This document shows, piece by piece, positions 40,198 through 54,105 of a DNA stretch of 64,000 bases. Source of the stretch: Sacculina carcini. Lineage: Eukaryota > Arthropoda > Thecostraca > Sacculinidae. Where the stretch lies: assembly GCA_916048095.2 (NCBI GenBank), contig OU696572.1, positions 9,297,183 through 9,361,182 of the forward strand, given 5' to 3'. Within the stretch, counting starts at the first letter, position 1, and every line of letters begins with the position of its first letter. Both the position numbers and the translations under genes were made by a program. The notes below the pieces were generated by a model, which did no database searches, had not been told where the DNA came from, and worked only from the letters and a program-made list of their open reading frames with translations.

Positions 40198-43100
40198 CTA
40201 GCATTAAAACCCGCCCGTTGTGCGGAGCAATTCATAACATGAAATTAATATTCAATTCATAAAAAATGTGGAATAAATTAAATTAAAAATGAAATAGTAT
40301 ACACTCATAAAAATATTAATCAATGGAAAACTATAAGCTGAATTATTTTTATTTCGACAAAATAATTCCCATCAGTCCGCCTTAATCATTTTTACACCCG
40401 GCCGTCGTACTGAATAATTCAGAACTCGAACACGATCCGTTCTGGATCTTGAAGTCAAATCCATTGGTTTTGTGTATGGATTAATTCTACAGGGGAAATT
40501 GAACGCTCTATTGTCTATAGTTGCTGCCCGCGGAGCACTTTTATTTGTTAAAAAAATCCCTTTTTCAAATGAACCATTAAAAAAATGAACTAAAAAACAC
40601 TTTTTTTAAAGTGCGTCGTGCGGCGCCAGTCGTGTCCGCCCGTCGTGCGGAACAATTCATACAATACAATTCATATTAAATCCATAAAATATAATGAATA
40701 CAAATTGAAAAGCAAAAATGTAACCTATAAATATCTTAATCAATAGAAAAGTCTGAATGTGAGTATTTTTGTTTTTATTTTGACAAATATTATCCCTCAG
40801 CCCGCCTGATATATGAATCTGCCAGTCGTGTGGTATAATTCAGAACACAAACACGAAACAAACAATGAAAGATGATGAAATCTTTACATCAGAATGTTTC
40901 CAAACTATATTTATTACTTAACATCATTCCCCAATATCATTTGCTCAAGTACTATCTTACTTTTAGCGCTATAATATTTATTGCTAAAATATATATATTT
41001 TCCGCTATCATTAAAACCCAATATAACCTGAGTCAAACCTACCCAACCCAACCCAACCATTCAATCTTGACCGCACTCTGCCTAGTCTGAGGTGATTCAA
41101 CTCATTAGTTTGTGATAACAAAATATACTGATTCGATATAAATTTGTATTCAGAAGACTGAGATTATCTACCCCAGGGGTTCCAAACACGCGGCCCACCA
41201 ATACTTTTCTCTCAAACCGCCAATATAATATCGGAACCAAACTGTAAGGCAGCTAAATTCACATTTGTTGCATAATGCGATATATTTATACACCATTTAA
41301 GTCACATTTACATTAGTGAGTCTGGATCTTGAAGTCAAGCCCGTGAGTTTTGTATATGGATTCATTCCACACGGTAAAATTGAATGTTTGAACCCACCCG
41401 TCGTGCGGAACAATTAATAAAACAAAAGTAATACATATTTAAATGCAAACAGCCAGTCTAATAGAAAACTCTAAATTGTAAAATCTAAACCAATAGAAAA
41501 TTCCTGTTCTGAACCTGCATATTCTTATTCTAATAATTGACGACATATTATTCAGTCAACCCGCCTCATACTTAAGCCCGCCCGTCGTCAGGAATAATTT
41601 CGAAATGTAAACACAAAATAATAATGATTTTTTAGTATATAAATGAATTTTTTTCCATAATATTATCTCATAATTCCCGGTTAATGCTTCCGCTAATGCA
41701 TCATATTCATACAGTTGTTATTTTTTGAATTACACTGATATTACAGCCCTTGATATTACAGCCGATATTATATTATGCAATCTATATTCTACTACGTATT
41801 GTTCCTAATACATATATCATCAGATTGCAAAATATATTTAAAGGTTCACATCATTCTCCACCATCATTTGCTCAAGAGCTATTCTACTTTTATCGCTGGA
41901 ATATTTACTGCTAGCAAAATATCATATACCTCGCTATCATTTAAACCCACTCTTTATAGATACACTAGCATTAAAACCCGCCCGTTGTGCGGAAGAATTC
42001 ATAAAAATATTGCAAATTAAAAATAAATAAGGCAAACTCATAAAAACCTTAATCAATTAAAAAGTCTAAATTTCATTATTTTTAATTTACATTTTGACAA
42101 AATATTTTCACTCAGCCCGCCTCATATTTAAACCCGGCCGACGTGCGGAATAATTCAGAACTCGAACACCATCCGTTCTGGTTCTTGAAGTCAAATCCAT
42201 TAGTTTTGTATATGAATTCATTCTACACGGTGAAATTGAACGTTTTATTGCTGCCCGCGGGACATTTTTATTTCATAAAAATGAGCCATCGCTTCGTTTG
42301 CGTTTGAAGCCCCTGATAATTGAACCAGCGAACCATGAGCCAGCGCAATTATGTCACCTCATATTCAAGCATACATACACAGACAGACAGATAATTTCTT
42401 CTTTATGTATATATATAGCATTAAAACCCGCCAGTTGTGCGGAGCAATTCATAACATGAAATTCATATTCAATTCATAAAAAATATGGAAAAATAAAAAT
42501 GAAATAGGGTACACTCATAAAAATATTAATCAATTGAAAATTATAAGTTTAATTATTTTTATTTCGACACAATATTTCCCCTCAGTCCGCCTGAGTCATT
42601 TTTAAACCCGCCCGTCGTGCTGAATAATTCAGAACTCGAACACGATCCGTTCTGCATCTTGAAGTCAAATCCATTGGTTTTGTGTATGGATTAATTCTAC
42701 AGGGTAAATTGAACGTTCTATTGTCTATAGTTGCTGCCCGCGGAACATTTTTATTTATAAAAAAAAACCTTTTTTTAAATGAACCATTTGAAAAAATGAC
42801 CTAAAAACACTTTTTTAAACCCACCCGTCGTGCGGAACAATTCATACAATAAAATTCATATCAAATCCATAAAATATAATGAATAAAAATTGAAAAGCAA
42901 AAAATGTAACCTATAAATATCTTAACCAATAGAAAAGTCTAAATGTGAATATTTTTGTTCTTATTTTAACAAATATTATCCCTCAACCCGCCTGATATAT
43001 AAATCTGCCCGTCGTGTGGTATAATTCAGAACACAAACACGAAACAAACAATGAAAGATGATGAAATCTTTTCATCAGACTGTTTCCAAACTATATTTAT

Positions 43101-44590
43101 TACTTAACATCGTTCCCCAATATCATTTGCTTAAGTACTATTTCACTTTTACCGCTATAATATTTATTGTTAAAATTTATATATTTTCCGCTATCATTAA
43201 AACCCAATATAACCTGAGTCAAACCTACCCAACCCAACCCAACCATTCAATCTTGACCGCTCTCAGCCTAGTCTGAGGTGATTTAACTTATTAGTTTGTG
43301 ATCACAAAATATACTGATTGCGATCATAATTTGTAATCAGAAGACTGAGATTATCTACCCCAGGGGTCCCAAACACGCGGCCCACCAATACTTTTCTCTC
43401 AACCCGCCAATATAGTATCGGGACCAAACTGTAAGGTAGCTAAATTCACATTTGTTGCATAATGCGATATAATTTTACACCATTATCATATTATCTCATA
43501 ATTCCCGGTTAATGCTTCCACTAATGCATCATATTCATACAGTTGTTATTTTTTGGATTACATCGATAATGCAGCCCTTGATATTACAGCCGATATTATA
43601 TTATGCAATCTATATTCTGCTACGTATTATTCCTAATACATATATCATCAGATCGCAAAATATATTTAAAGGTTCACATCATTCTCCAAAATCATTTGCT
43701 TAAGAGCTATTCTACTTTTATCGCTAGAATATTTACTGCTAGCAAAATATCATATACCTCGCTATCATTTAAACCCACTCTTTATAGATACATTTAATTC
43801 GCCCGTCGTGCGGAACAGTTCATAAAATATAATTAATATTAAATTCATAAAAAAATTAGTGCAAATTGAAAAAGAAAAACAAACCCACAGGAAAGTTATA
43901 GCTAATCTAAAAGTCTAAATGTGAAATTTATGTTTCAATTTAGAAAACATGTTTTTCCACAACACTATCAAAACAATGCAACCTTCTGTCATCTCTATAA
44001 TTCCAGGTTAATGCATCCGCTAAAACAGCATAAGTTGGCATTACATGATATTGCAACCCATATCCTTATGCAACTTATGCTTATGCAACTTGAAATTAAA
44101 CCAATTAAATTACACAGTTAAATTCAGTAGTTTACTTTGTTCCCAATAGCATTTTACCCGCCCGTCGTGCGGAACGTTATTGAGGACAATAAAGCCTTTA
44201 TATTCAGTAGAGTGTAGCATTAATTAAACTGTACGCAATAAAACCACACCATCCATGCTTGGAGATAATATGATGCATTCTTAATTGTGATTGGGCTTCA
44301 GTGAAATTTAATCGGTGTATATTCCTGTGTAATCGCAAGTACGCATAATAGCTGTCAAATTGGCAACATGACATTTTGACTTTACACCGGCGTAACTTCC
44401 TTCAGATACACTTTGGAAAATTAATAATTATACCGTACTGTAGGAAACAAAATTTCTAGCACGATGGTATAATTAATTTTAATGTATGACAAATAGTTCC
44501 TGAGAAATGGGTATAAAAATGAATAAATTGTAGTCACCCGGTGTTCAAGTGTAATTTTGGATGTATTTGAGAATTTTGCCAATTTTACAC
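40198..44590 (-). repeat. right arm of large inverted repeat
   Basis: Reverse complement of 8722-12145, enlarged by a tandem copy. Unit 40198-41965 and unit 41966-44590 each end, on the minus strand, in TTTTAATGCTAG. About fourteen copies of the CCGCACGACGGGCGGG-like motif occur. It is cut at 44590, where copy 2 of the 11.7-kb segment begins. No genes. Confidence 0.8.
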
Positions 44591-45437
44591 TCAACTCAAC
44601 TCACTATACATTTTTGTCAAGATTTTCAAATTCCAATTCCATCAACGCCAAAATCATCCCTGCCTCCACTGATACCATATTTACAACTAAAATAAACCAT
44701 TTTGAATAACACCTGGAAATTGATTCTGACACTTTCAATTTATATTCAGGCTGAATAAAAGTGGCTACAATATCGTATAGTCAGACTTGAAATCACAGTT
44801 TATTTCGACTTTTATGTCCAATTTGTTGGCTAGAGACGACGGGAAATTATAATAATTGTCGAGTATTATTGTTAATTGTAACAAATTAATTATTACGTTT
44901 AGAACATTGAATTCATAATCTGTAAAACATGCTCGTATACAATACTTATATTTATCCTCACTTGAATTATATTGGATTATAGACCTTTACCGTGCATACA
45001 GGCTACGCGTTCCGAAACAAGCCGTTTCGGCTTATGCCTTACAATTGTATTAACTTTTGAGCTTGTATTTGTGTTTATACCCACGGCATAGCCACACATA
45101 TAACACAAACATAATAAAATTCGTATTGAATTTAATATACATAGTTATATTATTTAATATACATAGTTTAATTTTATATACATAGTTTAAAATTAATATA
45201 CATAGTTGAAATTTGATATGCATAGTTATATTATTTAATATACATAGTTATATATTTAATTTAATATATATAGTTATATGTATATATGTGTATGTGTGTG
45301 TATATGTGTGTGTGTGTGTGTCACTTGTTGTGTGGCTGTTGTGGTGGACGGTTGTGTTTGAGCGAGTGACCTGTGATCGGTGTGTGTTGACTGTTGGTTG
45401 TGGTGGACGCTGTGTGTAAACGAGCGACCTGTGAACG

Positions 45438-46295
45438 GTGACCTTGACGGACCAACACCAGTTGCAGCAAAGGTTTGAGTCAGAAATGAGTGACAAAGCC
45501 AAAAGAGACAAAAAGAAAGGTGAGGAAGACAGATTTGATAATATGGTAGTTAAAATCAGGGAGATAGAGGAAGAATTGATGAATATGAAAGAAAGCATCG
45601 AGGAAGTGAGAACCCAAAATTATCAACTGAAGAAAGAAAATGAACACAAAGATAGAGTAATTCAGGCTCTTCAGGAAAAAGTAAAGCAAATGGAAGAGAG
45701 GACTAAAAATGTCGAAGTGGTTGCTCAATCTGTAAAAGTAGATGTCGACAGAATTGAAAAACAAAGCTCAAACTTCAACATGAACAAAGAGGTTACTGAA
45801 ATAATACGAAACAATCCTAAGCTGATCAAGCAAACAGTAGATGTGAACAAATCAGTCGTCTTCTTTGGAGTCGAAGAAGAAGACATCAAGAACAGGATAT
45901 ACAAAGACAAATCAGAAGCGGCAAAAATCAAGGATGTTATGAAAACATTAACAGGAAACGAAATCGAAATCGAACACTGCATTGAAGGATTTACCAGATT
46001 GGGCGCATACGAAAAAAACATAAACAGACCTCTGAAAGTGACCTATGTAAATTCAAACAAAGTGGAAGAAGTGATCAGAAGTGCAAAAACTCTCAAAGAG
46101 TCGGACAAATGGAAAAATGTGAATATTAGTAGATGTTTGAGCAAAGAAGATAGAGAAAAAATCAAAGAACTGCTGAATGTAGCAAAAGAAAAAAATCAGC
46201 AAAGAACAGAAGAGGAAGAAAATCTTTTTTTCTACAAAGTAGTGGGACTACAAGTAAAAAAGTGGTATCTGAAGAAAAAAGAGAACCCAACATAA
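45438..46295 (+). CDS. LINE ORF1 protein, duplicate
   Basis: Same 285-residue translation as 20056-20913: coiled coil followed by the nucleic-acid-binding-like region. Confidence 0.7.
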   Translation: MTLTDQHQLQQRFESEMSDKAKRDKKKGEEDRFDNMVVKIREIEEELMNMKESIEEVRTQNYQLKKENEHKDRVIQALQEKVKQMEERTKNVEVVAQSVKVDVDRIEKQSSNFNMNKEVTEIIRNNPKLIKQTVDVNKSVVFFGVEEEDIKNRIYKDKSEAAKIKDVMKTLTGNEIEIEHCIEGFTRLGAYEKNINRPLKVTYVNSNKVEEVIRSAKTLKESDKWKNVNISRCLSKEDREKIKELLNVAKEKNQQRTEEEENLFFYKVVGLQVKKWYLKKKENPT

Positions 46296-47916
46296 AAATA
46301 TACAGAAACAAAGGATTGAATATCATCTACTCAAACGTAGATGGTCTTGTATCAAAACTGAATGAGTTCAATGATTATATTGAAGAAAATAGACCAGACG
46401 TATATGTGTAACTGAAACAAAAATGTGTCAAAATTTGAACAATGAAGTACTACGTTGTACAGGCTACAACATATGGCGAAGAGACAGGCAAAGTAAGACT
46501 GGTGGAGGTGTAATGATCCTAACAGCAGATAAATTGCGAGTAAAAAAGTGTGATCTAGCAAATGAAAATGCAGAACTGATTGCGGTAGAAATCATGATGG
46601 ACGTCAGAGTAACTGTGGCTGTGGTTTATATGCCACCAAAAACCAGTGCATGGAAATTGGATGAATACAAAAATTTAAGAGAAAATACAATCAAAAGTAT
46701 AAGAGAGGCTCTGACAAAAACTGAAACAGGTGAAAAAGACTTGATTATTACTGGCGATTTGAATTGTAAAGTCAATTGGAAAAGTCCTTACATTGATGAC
46801 ACATCTGATCATCTGAAAAAAGATTTGATCGACCTCAACCAGGACTACTTTTTAACTCAACATGTGGAAGAAGACACAAGACAAAGAGGAGCTGACCAGT
46901 CATCTCTCCTCGATGTTGTGTTCACCAAACGAGCAGATCAAGTAGAAAACTTGACCTATGAACCACCATTTGGCAAGAGTGATCATGTTGTTATTTCATT
47001 CAGATATATTCTAAGCAAAGATATCATAATACCTGGAGAAGTCGCTACAAGCATACCACATTATGAGAAAGGTAATTATGAAAAGCTAAACAGGTTTTAC
47101 TCAAGAAAGAATTGGGACCACGAGATGGATGACTCTGACGTAAACAATATATACAAAACGTTTTGTCGCATCTACAAAGAAGGAGTGGACAAATACATTC
47201 CTATCAGAAGAAAAAAGATGAGAAAGAAGCAGTGGTTCAGTGAGGAATGTATGAAAGCAAAAAAAGAAAGAGACCAGCAATGGAGGCGATATCGAACAAA
47301 CAAGGATACAGAAAGTTATACAAGATATAAAATATGTCGAAATAGATATACGAGAATAAGAAGAGAAGCACAATCAAAATTCGAAGAAGACATTGTCAAT
47401 AACATCAAAGACAAGCCGAAATTATTCTACCACTACATCAACAGCCGCATTAGAGTGAAAAAGAAAATACAACATATATACGAAAACGGTACGGCATACA
47501 CAGATGAAAAAGATATATGCGAAATATTCAACAAACAATTTCACTCGGTCTTTTCAGAGAACGACACATGGATTTCTCCTGAGGAAAGCATAGAGAGTAC
47601 GCCAAAAATGCAGGACATCAAAATATCATGCAGTCAAATAGAAAACGAACTGCTATTTTTGGATAAATATAAATCATGTGGTCCAGACGACATTTCCAGT
47701 TTTGTATTGAAGAGTTGTGCGAAAACGCTGAGCAGACCTCTAGAAATCATTATGAACGCCTCGTTGAGACAGGGCAAATTACCAGACATATGGAAACAGG
47801 CCAATATTACCCCATTGTTCAAAAAAGGGAAAGCTGAGAATGCTGCAAATTATAGGCCAATATCACTAACGAGTGTCGTTTGCAAAATTATAGAAAAAAT
47901 TATTAGAAAAGAATGA
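46296..47916 (+). pseudogene. LINE ORF2 endonuclease part, duplicate
   Basis: Same translation as the copy 1 endonuclease part, with the same frameshift near 46409 and the same TGA at 47914-47916. Confidence 0.8.
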
Positions 47917-49143
47917 ACCAGATTTCTCGAAACTAATAGAATCCTGTCAGATCAACAATTTGGATTCAGGTCTCAAAAATCAACTACTGCGAATATCATC
48001 AGTTTCTATAGTAGAATTATTGAAAATATACAAGAGAGAGAGCAATGGACCGATGCAGTTTACATTGATTTTGAGAAGGCCTTCGATAAGGTCCCTCATG
48101 ATAAGCTGATCTATAAACTAGTGAAATACGGACAAATTGGCAAACAACTGGAAAAATGGATGACGGATTTTCTGAAAAACAGGCAAATGAGAACATGTCT
48201 GAGAGGGCACAAATCTTCGTGGAGAAACGTGAAAAGTGGTGTACCTCAGGGCACAGTCTTGGCGCCGATCATGTTCATCTTATACATAAATGATATTCAG
48301 GATGTCGTGCCGCCAGACATATACATGAACATGTTCGCCGACGATGTCAAACTACAAAAAAATATTCGCAGCCTAGAAGATAGTGTAGACTTACAGACAT
48401 GTATAGAAAATTTGGAACTGTGGAGTGATCACTGGCAAATGTCATTTAATACAAACAAATGTCGAATTGTACGATTTGGGACTAGTAAATTCAGACCAAA
48501 CTATTCTTACATCATGAATAATATACCATTACATGATTCGCAAAAAGAAAAAGACCTTGGAGTAATAATGAATCACAAGCTGTCTCCTGAAAACCATATA
48601 TCCGAAATAGTCAAAAAGACAAATTGCAAAATTGCACATATTAAGACAGCTTTCACATATATCAACGCCGAAATGTTAAGAAAGTTAATAATAGCTATCA
48701 TTAGACCATCTCTAGAATACGCTGTCACAATATGGAGTCCGCATTTACAGAAGCACAAGGAAAAACTAGAGAAAGTACAAAGATCAGCTACAAAAATATC
48801 ACACGAGACCAGACATTTAGGCTACAATGAAAGACTGAGAAAATTGAACCTTTCTACACTAGAAGAAAGAAGAGTCAGAGGAGATGTGATAGCTATATAT
48901 AGATATATGACAAGCAAAGAAAATATTCAAAATACCAGTCTGTTCCAGCCGACCAGTTCCACACGTTTACATGCTCTAAGTCTTCAAAAAAGTAGAGCCA
49001 AAAAAGATATAAAGAAGTACAGTTTCCCTCAACGTAGTATAGATTTTTGGAATAGAATACCGCAAAATATAATAGGACAGCCAACAACAAGTAAATTCAA
49101 AGAAAATTATTATCTCTGGAAGGCAGGAGACACGAGTTTCTGA
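47917..49143 (+). pseudogene. LINE ORF2 reverse transcriptase part, duplicate
   Basis: Same as 22535-23761, with the FADD motif and C-terminal domain. The tail repeat AACAACTCGGTAAG follows at about 49159. Confidence 0.82.
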
Positions 49144-49337
49144 CTCATTCCTGCGCGAACAACTCGGTAAGAACAACTCGGTAAGAACACACACATGCAC
49201 ACATGCACACACGCACACACACATGCACATAACGAAAACCTTCAACTACAACAATATGACAACATAATATATCAAAACCACATCCCCCCTTGATCTCAAG
49301 ATCACTCGAGTAGAAGAGTACACCACTTTGTGACATA

Positions 49338-49391
49338 TGACGTCACACTTCCCCCTTGTCCCCCCTATGACGTCACCCCACCCTGACGTCA
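49338..49391. promoter_or_regulatory. three CRE palindromes, duplicate
   Basis: TGACGTCA at 49338, 49368 and 49384, unchanged from copy 1. The TTAGG-like block (about 49395-49560) and the tRNA-like B box (49590-49600, minus) follow. Confidence 0.5.
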
Positions 49392-50006
49392 CTCTTAACC
49401 TAACTTAACCTAACTTTTTTCTCTTTTTTATTTTTATTTTTATCTATTTCTTATTTTTTTTCTTATTTTTTTTTTCTTTCTCTTATATACCTAACCTAAC
49501 TTTTTTGTGTATTCTATACCTAACCTAACCCGACCCAACCCGACCCAGCCTAACCTAACTTTATGTATTTTAAATATACATACCTGACGGGTTTCGAACC
49601 GGGGTCCTCGCAGAGTTCGACCACAGCAGCGTTTTACGGGGAATGTTTAATAGGGCTGAATATTTTTTTGTCTTCAAAAGCTATTTTACGTCACATTTGT
49701 ATTTAATAATTATTTCGCGTCACATTTGTTTGCGTCACGATATATTGGGATCGCCAAGTCGATGTTTGGCAGAGGCATGAATATAATAATTTTCAATCAT
49801 ACTTGAAATATATATAAAAAACGGTTTGAATAAATCGGTCGCAAAGACAATGTTCCAATATGACGATGAATCACTCGCCACGTTTATATTAAGTGTCTGG
49901 TTTATGTCAAATACTGCCGTAAGGTAATCGGATTAAAATACCAGATGAATTCATTGGCGTCAAGCCAAGGATGAATATTTTGAATATGTTTACCTGATAC
50001 ACAGGT

Positions 50007-50174
50007 ATGGAATTAAAACATTTGCCGGTAACAAAGACCAAATTTACACGCAATTTATGTAAATTTAGTCAATCAGTCTCTCGACGACCAACGAAACGAA
50101 AAGGTGTTGGTCAACGACGTCAACAGGAACGCGACATCTTTGACAATGCAAAACGTAGACGAATGCGCTTGTGA
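50007..50174 (+). CDS. small basic protein, duplicate
   Basis: Same 55-codon frame as 24625-24792 with one Val-to-Ala change. It lies upstream of and overlaps the capsid frame. Confidence 0.4.
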   Translation: MELKHLPVTKTKFTRNLCKFSQSVSRRPTKRKGVGQRRQQERDIFDNAKRRRMRL

Positions 50175-51432
50175 AATAACCGAGGTATTCTCTCGACCAG
50201 TGTTTGAAACCAGTGTGAAATCGTCCAAGACCCATGTATATTACCCGGTGAGTCGACTAAGCAGCGAAGGTCCGTTTGAATTTCACTTACCTGCGCTCGG
50301 TAAATCGTCTACGCGTCCATCAAAAACCAAGCTCTATGGCAAAGTACGTGTTGTCAATCGTGACTGTAGCGAACTAATGGACGACGCCAGCGTGAGCGTT
50401 GTCAACCTGCTACCACATGCTCTCTTCAAACAGATTGACTATCAATTGGTGATACTATTGTATCGGATTCCAGCGCGCTCTATGGCTATCGTGCCTATCT
50501 TGAGACGTTGTTGTCGTATAACCAGAACGCTAAAAACGGTCATTTACGGTCGGTTTTTGGCGTAAAGATACTGCTGGACACTTGAATGATGTTAAACTTT
50601 TGAACATTGGTTTTAACGAACGCAAACAATGGGTGGCTGGAAGCAAAGTTTTTTATTTTTGTATACCGCTACAGCTGGATACCAACCATCAATGTCGTAT
50701 ATTGCCCGGTACAGTTTCGGAGAAACTCAAACTGATTCGAAACTCTGATCAGTTTGCTCTACTCGGTGCCGTGGGAGCATATACAAGATTGAAATTGTCG
50801 ACCTGTGTGTGCATGACGAGAAAATAACGCTTTCCGACTCGATGTGGGTGAATTTTCACAAACAGTTCACGAAGACACCAGCCCGTTATCCTATTCCACG
50901 AGTTCTACTGAAAATATATACTCTCCCCAAAGGAAACATGAGTGGAACGCTGAATAATATTTTTCAACTCACAAGTGCCGCGACAAATTCTGCTGGGACT
51001 CGTAAGCACTGAAGCGTATCATGGATCGCTACAGAAAAACCCATTGAATTTTCACCAATACCATCTAAACAGTCTTCAGTTCTATATAAATGGCGAGCCG
51101 TACCCCACGCACCCCTATCGCCCCGATTTCACAAAGGGTCTATATATGAGATTGTATCTGTCACTGTTTGACGGCACCGGCCTCGATACGGAAAACCAGG
51201 GCCTGGATATCACACATGATGATTATGCGTCCGGCTAAACTCTGTTTATTGTAGATTTAACTCCGGATAAGTGTGGTGGTGATCATTTGCATCCGCGTGA
51301 ACAATGTGAGGTGTGAGCTGGCATTCTCCTACGCCTCTACCCGAGACAATTAACGTTCTAATCTACGCCACGTTTGAAAACGAAATCACAATTGACAGCG
51401 CCGGACGTGTCAGCATAGATTTTCAACTATGA
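50146..51432 (+). pseudogene. Polinton major capsid protein, duplicate, broken
   Basis: Here the codon after the first ATG is CAA, not TAA as in copy 1, so the start is open (MQNVDECACEITEVFSRPVF). Extra frameshifts occur near 50443, 50553, 50960 and 51334; the TAA at 51236-51238 is shared. The ATGA overlap with the protease is kept. Confidence 0.75.
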
Positions 51433-51876
51433 ACGCTCTTGCATTGGAACGGCTGCTCGACACAGTCGCCACATTTCGGGGGTTTGGGCGTGCGACCGGC
51501 TAAAACATTTCACATTTGCTCGCGGTGTGAGCACATCAATTATTGTGAATATACAGCCGCTCTGGCAATCGGGTCTGCATTGGGTCGTGTTTGCCTGGGA
51601 CGGTGAAAATCTCCAATATTTTCGACTCGTCTGGCAACTCACCCATCTGGCATCACTCGTTTGTAAATTTATAAACAAACATGTCAATTACAGTCGATGC
51701 ATGTTGAACACGTGCGTCATTCAGGCGCCGTACTCGGACGTGTGTGGACAGTACTGTGCTCTATTTGTTGCATTGTTTGACGCCGGCTGGGATCTGCACG
51801 ATTTTTGTGTCGTGCCTATCCACCGATCCTGCTATCAACAATCAGCTTTTAGCGCTGATATGGTCAATACTTGTAG
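51429..51876 (+). pseudogene. Polinton cysteine protease, duplicate, frameshifted
   Basis: The His (SGLHWVVFAW) and Cys (DVCGQYCALF) motifs are readable, but one-base indels near 51482, 51622, 51668 and 51806 move them through different frames. Copy 1 is intact. Confidence 0.75.
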
Positions 51877-52383
51877 ACTGCGACGGTTTCCAGCACAAGA
51901 TTCGCTTTTGTTGTCAAGGAATTGGCTGTGCATGACCTGTGTTCGGGGTACTTTTGGCACACCATATTACCGCGTCCACAGTTGAAACTCAACGCTGAGC
52001 GACGCAACCATTTTCTATTTTTGACGGCGACTCTGCACGGCTCGGAATATAATTACAATCCTTAAAACACGCATAAGTATGAAGAAAGGCTACGCGACGC
52101 AAGTTCCCTCATACAACGTCTAGCACCCGACCACATCTACGCCAAAGGACTAGACAAGGCTCGTCGACTTTCGCATCTACTTGAACTACACATTGAAAAT
52201 CTCGAAGACATCCTACCCGACTATTTATCAATGAACGCACGCGACATACATGTACTACCCAACATCACACCGTGTCCATATAATCATGTCATTCCTACAA
52301 ACTGCTGTATTATACGTTGTCAACATTTCGCTAAATTGATGTATGCAATGAATCTGTGTACACCGCGCATGCTACCATTTTAA
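51860..52383 (+). pseudogene. Polinton-associated unknown protein, duplicate
   Basis: Counterpart of 26478-27001, with VDCDGF and YAKGLDKAR readable but broken by a frameshift and a stop. Confidence 0.5.
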
Positions 52384-52516
52384 TAAATTGAACGATTACA
52401 AAGTGATTTTTTCCCGCGCAATAATAAAACCCTTGCGACACATCACGAAATGTATTGGTATACCGTACACATATAATAATTCAACAAATTTTGTTCCGTT
52501 TACTTTGTGGTTCACC

Positions 52517-53073
52517 TTAAACCTCCTTGTGCACATCATCTTCATTTTGTCGGCTTTAATTCACGATAAACCTTGGTTTCGGTCAAGTACTGTTTTCTCG
52601 AGTCATAGTAGCTCATAACAATGGTCTTCATCCACTCCATTGTGTTGCGGGTCTCATCGAGCGGCCGGTAAATCTGAGTCTCGTCATTTCGCACCAACGC
52701 CACCGACAACACTTTGAATGATAAAGCAGCTGCAACGGCTCCAAGAACAGCACCTCTCATTGGCCGACTCATAAGTGTATCGATCACAATCTGTAGTGCA
52801 CGCTCCTCGTTGGTGAATATTCTGACCACGCCGCGACGAAGTTTCCAAAAGGGGTCAAAATATCGCTCCAGTTGCATAATATTAGTAAGCTGTTTTTGTA
52901 AGTGTTCGAAAATCCGTCTGACTGTATTTTTCCAGTCGTTCGAAAATAATCCAAATCCTCTGCTCCAGCGGGTGTCCACAGATGAACTGTGTGTCGGCAA
53001 CAAACTTGACCGCATGATGTTCTAATGGTAGGATCCGCTTGGTCGTATCAACGTTTGTATTCACCTGCCTCAT
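52517..53073 (-). pseudogene. Polinton-linked membrane-segment protein, duplicate
   Basis: Counterpart of 27135-27692. An extra A near 52910 and changes near 52535-52560 split the frame. Confidence 0.45.
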
Positions 53074-53255
53074 GTTAACAATTTCGAAATAAAAAACTAC
53101 ACAACCTCACCCGCGAACGTCTCTAGCTCAATTGCGTATCACGGCTGAGATTAATTGCACTACTTTTCGACGCATGCGTCATAATCATCGCCATCACTCC
53201 GTGTTTGATAATTTCGTTCTTACAGTCATTGTTTATCTTTCTTTGTATAAACACC

Positions 53256-53399
53256 ATGAGCTGTGTTTCTCCTGCTACACTAGTGCCTAATTATAACTAT
53301 CGCTATGTTGGTGGTACTTCGTCAGATAGCAAACACGTCATCAACGAATCGTACAAGGAGTACACAACGTTTGACGTGTGTCTTTCGGACGCTCTATAA
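53256..53399 (+). pseudogene. truncated Polinton-linked gene start, duplicate
   Basis: Counterpart of 27875-28018, again ending where LINE sequence begins. Confidence 0.4.
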
Positions 53400-53856
53400 G
53401 AAAAAGGAAATAGCAAAATTAGAAAAAGTTCAACGAATTGCCACAAAATTAATTCCGGAGTTGGAGAAATTGCCTTATAATGAGAGATTAAAAAATTAGG
53501 TCTGATTACATTAGAAAAGAGGAGAGAACGAGGAGATTTAATAGCAGTTTATAAGTATATGAAGGGAATAGATGAAATGGACAATTTAATGAAAGAATAT
53601 ATACAATCGGGAGGGAGAAGGGGACATAGTAAAAAAACTTAGAAAAAACAGATGTAGCAAGGATAAAAAATATATAGTTTTCCCTTTCGATGTATAGATA
53701 AGTGGAACAGATTGAAGGAAGAAATAGTAGAAAGTAAAACGATAAGTTCATTCAAGGCCAAGCTAGATGAATATGGTTACTGAGACGGGACAGTCTGAGC
53801 CTTGCTCATCTCCCGTAACACCAACTCGGTGAGTACAACTCGGTGAGTACACACAA
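53397..53856 (+). mobile_element. 5'-truncated LINE tail, duplicate
   Basis: Counterpart of 28016-28475 with extra frameshifts near 53490, 53630 and 53665. The tail repeat AACTCGGTGAGTAC is kept. The 14-bp hairpin of copy 1 recurs at 54061-54094. Confidence 0.75.
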
Positions 53857-54105
53857 ACACGCATGCAGGCAACGTTGTGTTGGGTGTTTGCTTATATTTT
53901 GGTCCACATTGTTATTATATTTGTGTCGTAGATTTGTGTCGAGGCTCGGGCGGTTTGACAGCCATCTGCATAAGTGTTCAAAGTTGGCTCAGTTGGCCCA
54001 TTGCAGGGGAATCTCAGACAATGCGATGCCTGAGTCAATTACAGCACACATACCTCAATGAAAAGTATATTGCACATAACTGCAATATACTTTTACCTTC
54101 AGTGT

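Noticed and set aside
40872..43797. Recurring 60-80 codon frames rich in Ile/Tyr in the inverted arms
   Set aside because: They recur only because the DNA repeats; composition is that of AT-rich non-coding DNA.
8722..44590. CRISPR-like array from the spaced GC-rich motif
   Set aside because: Spacing is irregular (about 150-800 bp), the motif is imperfect and the sequence is eukaryotic.
8722..44590. The whole 28-kb inverted-repeat interval as one giant transposon
   Set aside because: Its content is a patchwork of unrelated nested elements, the right arm is cut and no target duplication was found; kept only as a hypothesis in the findings.
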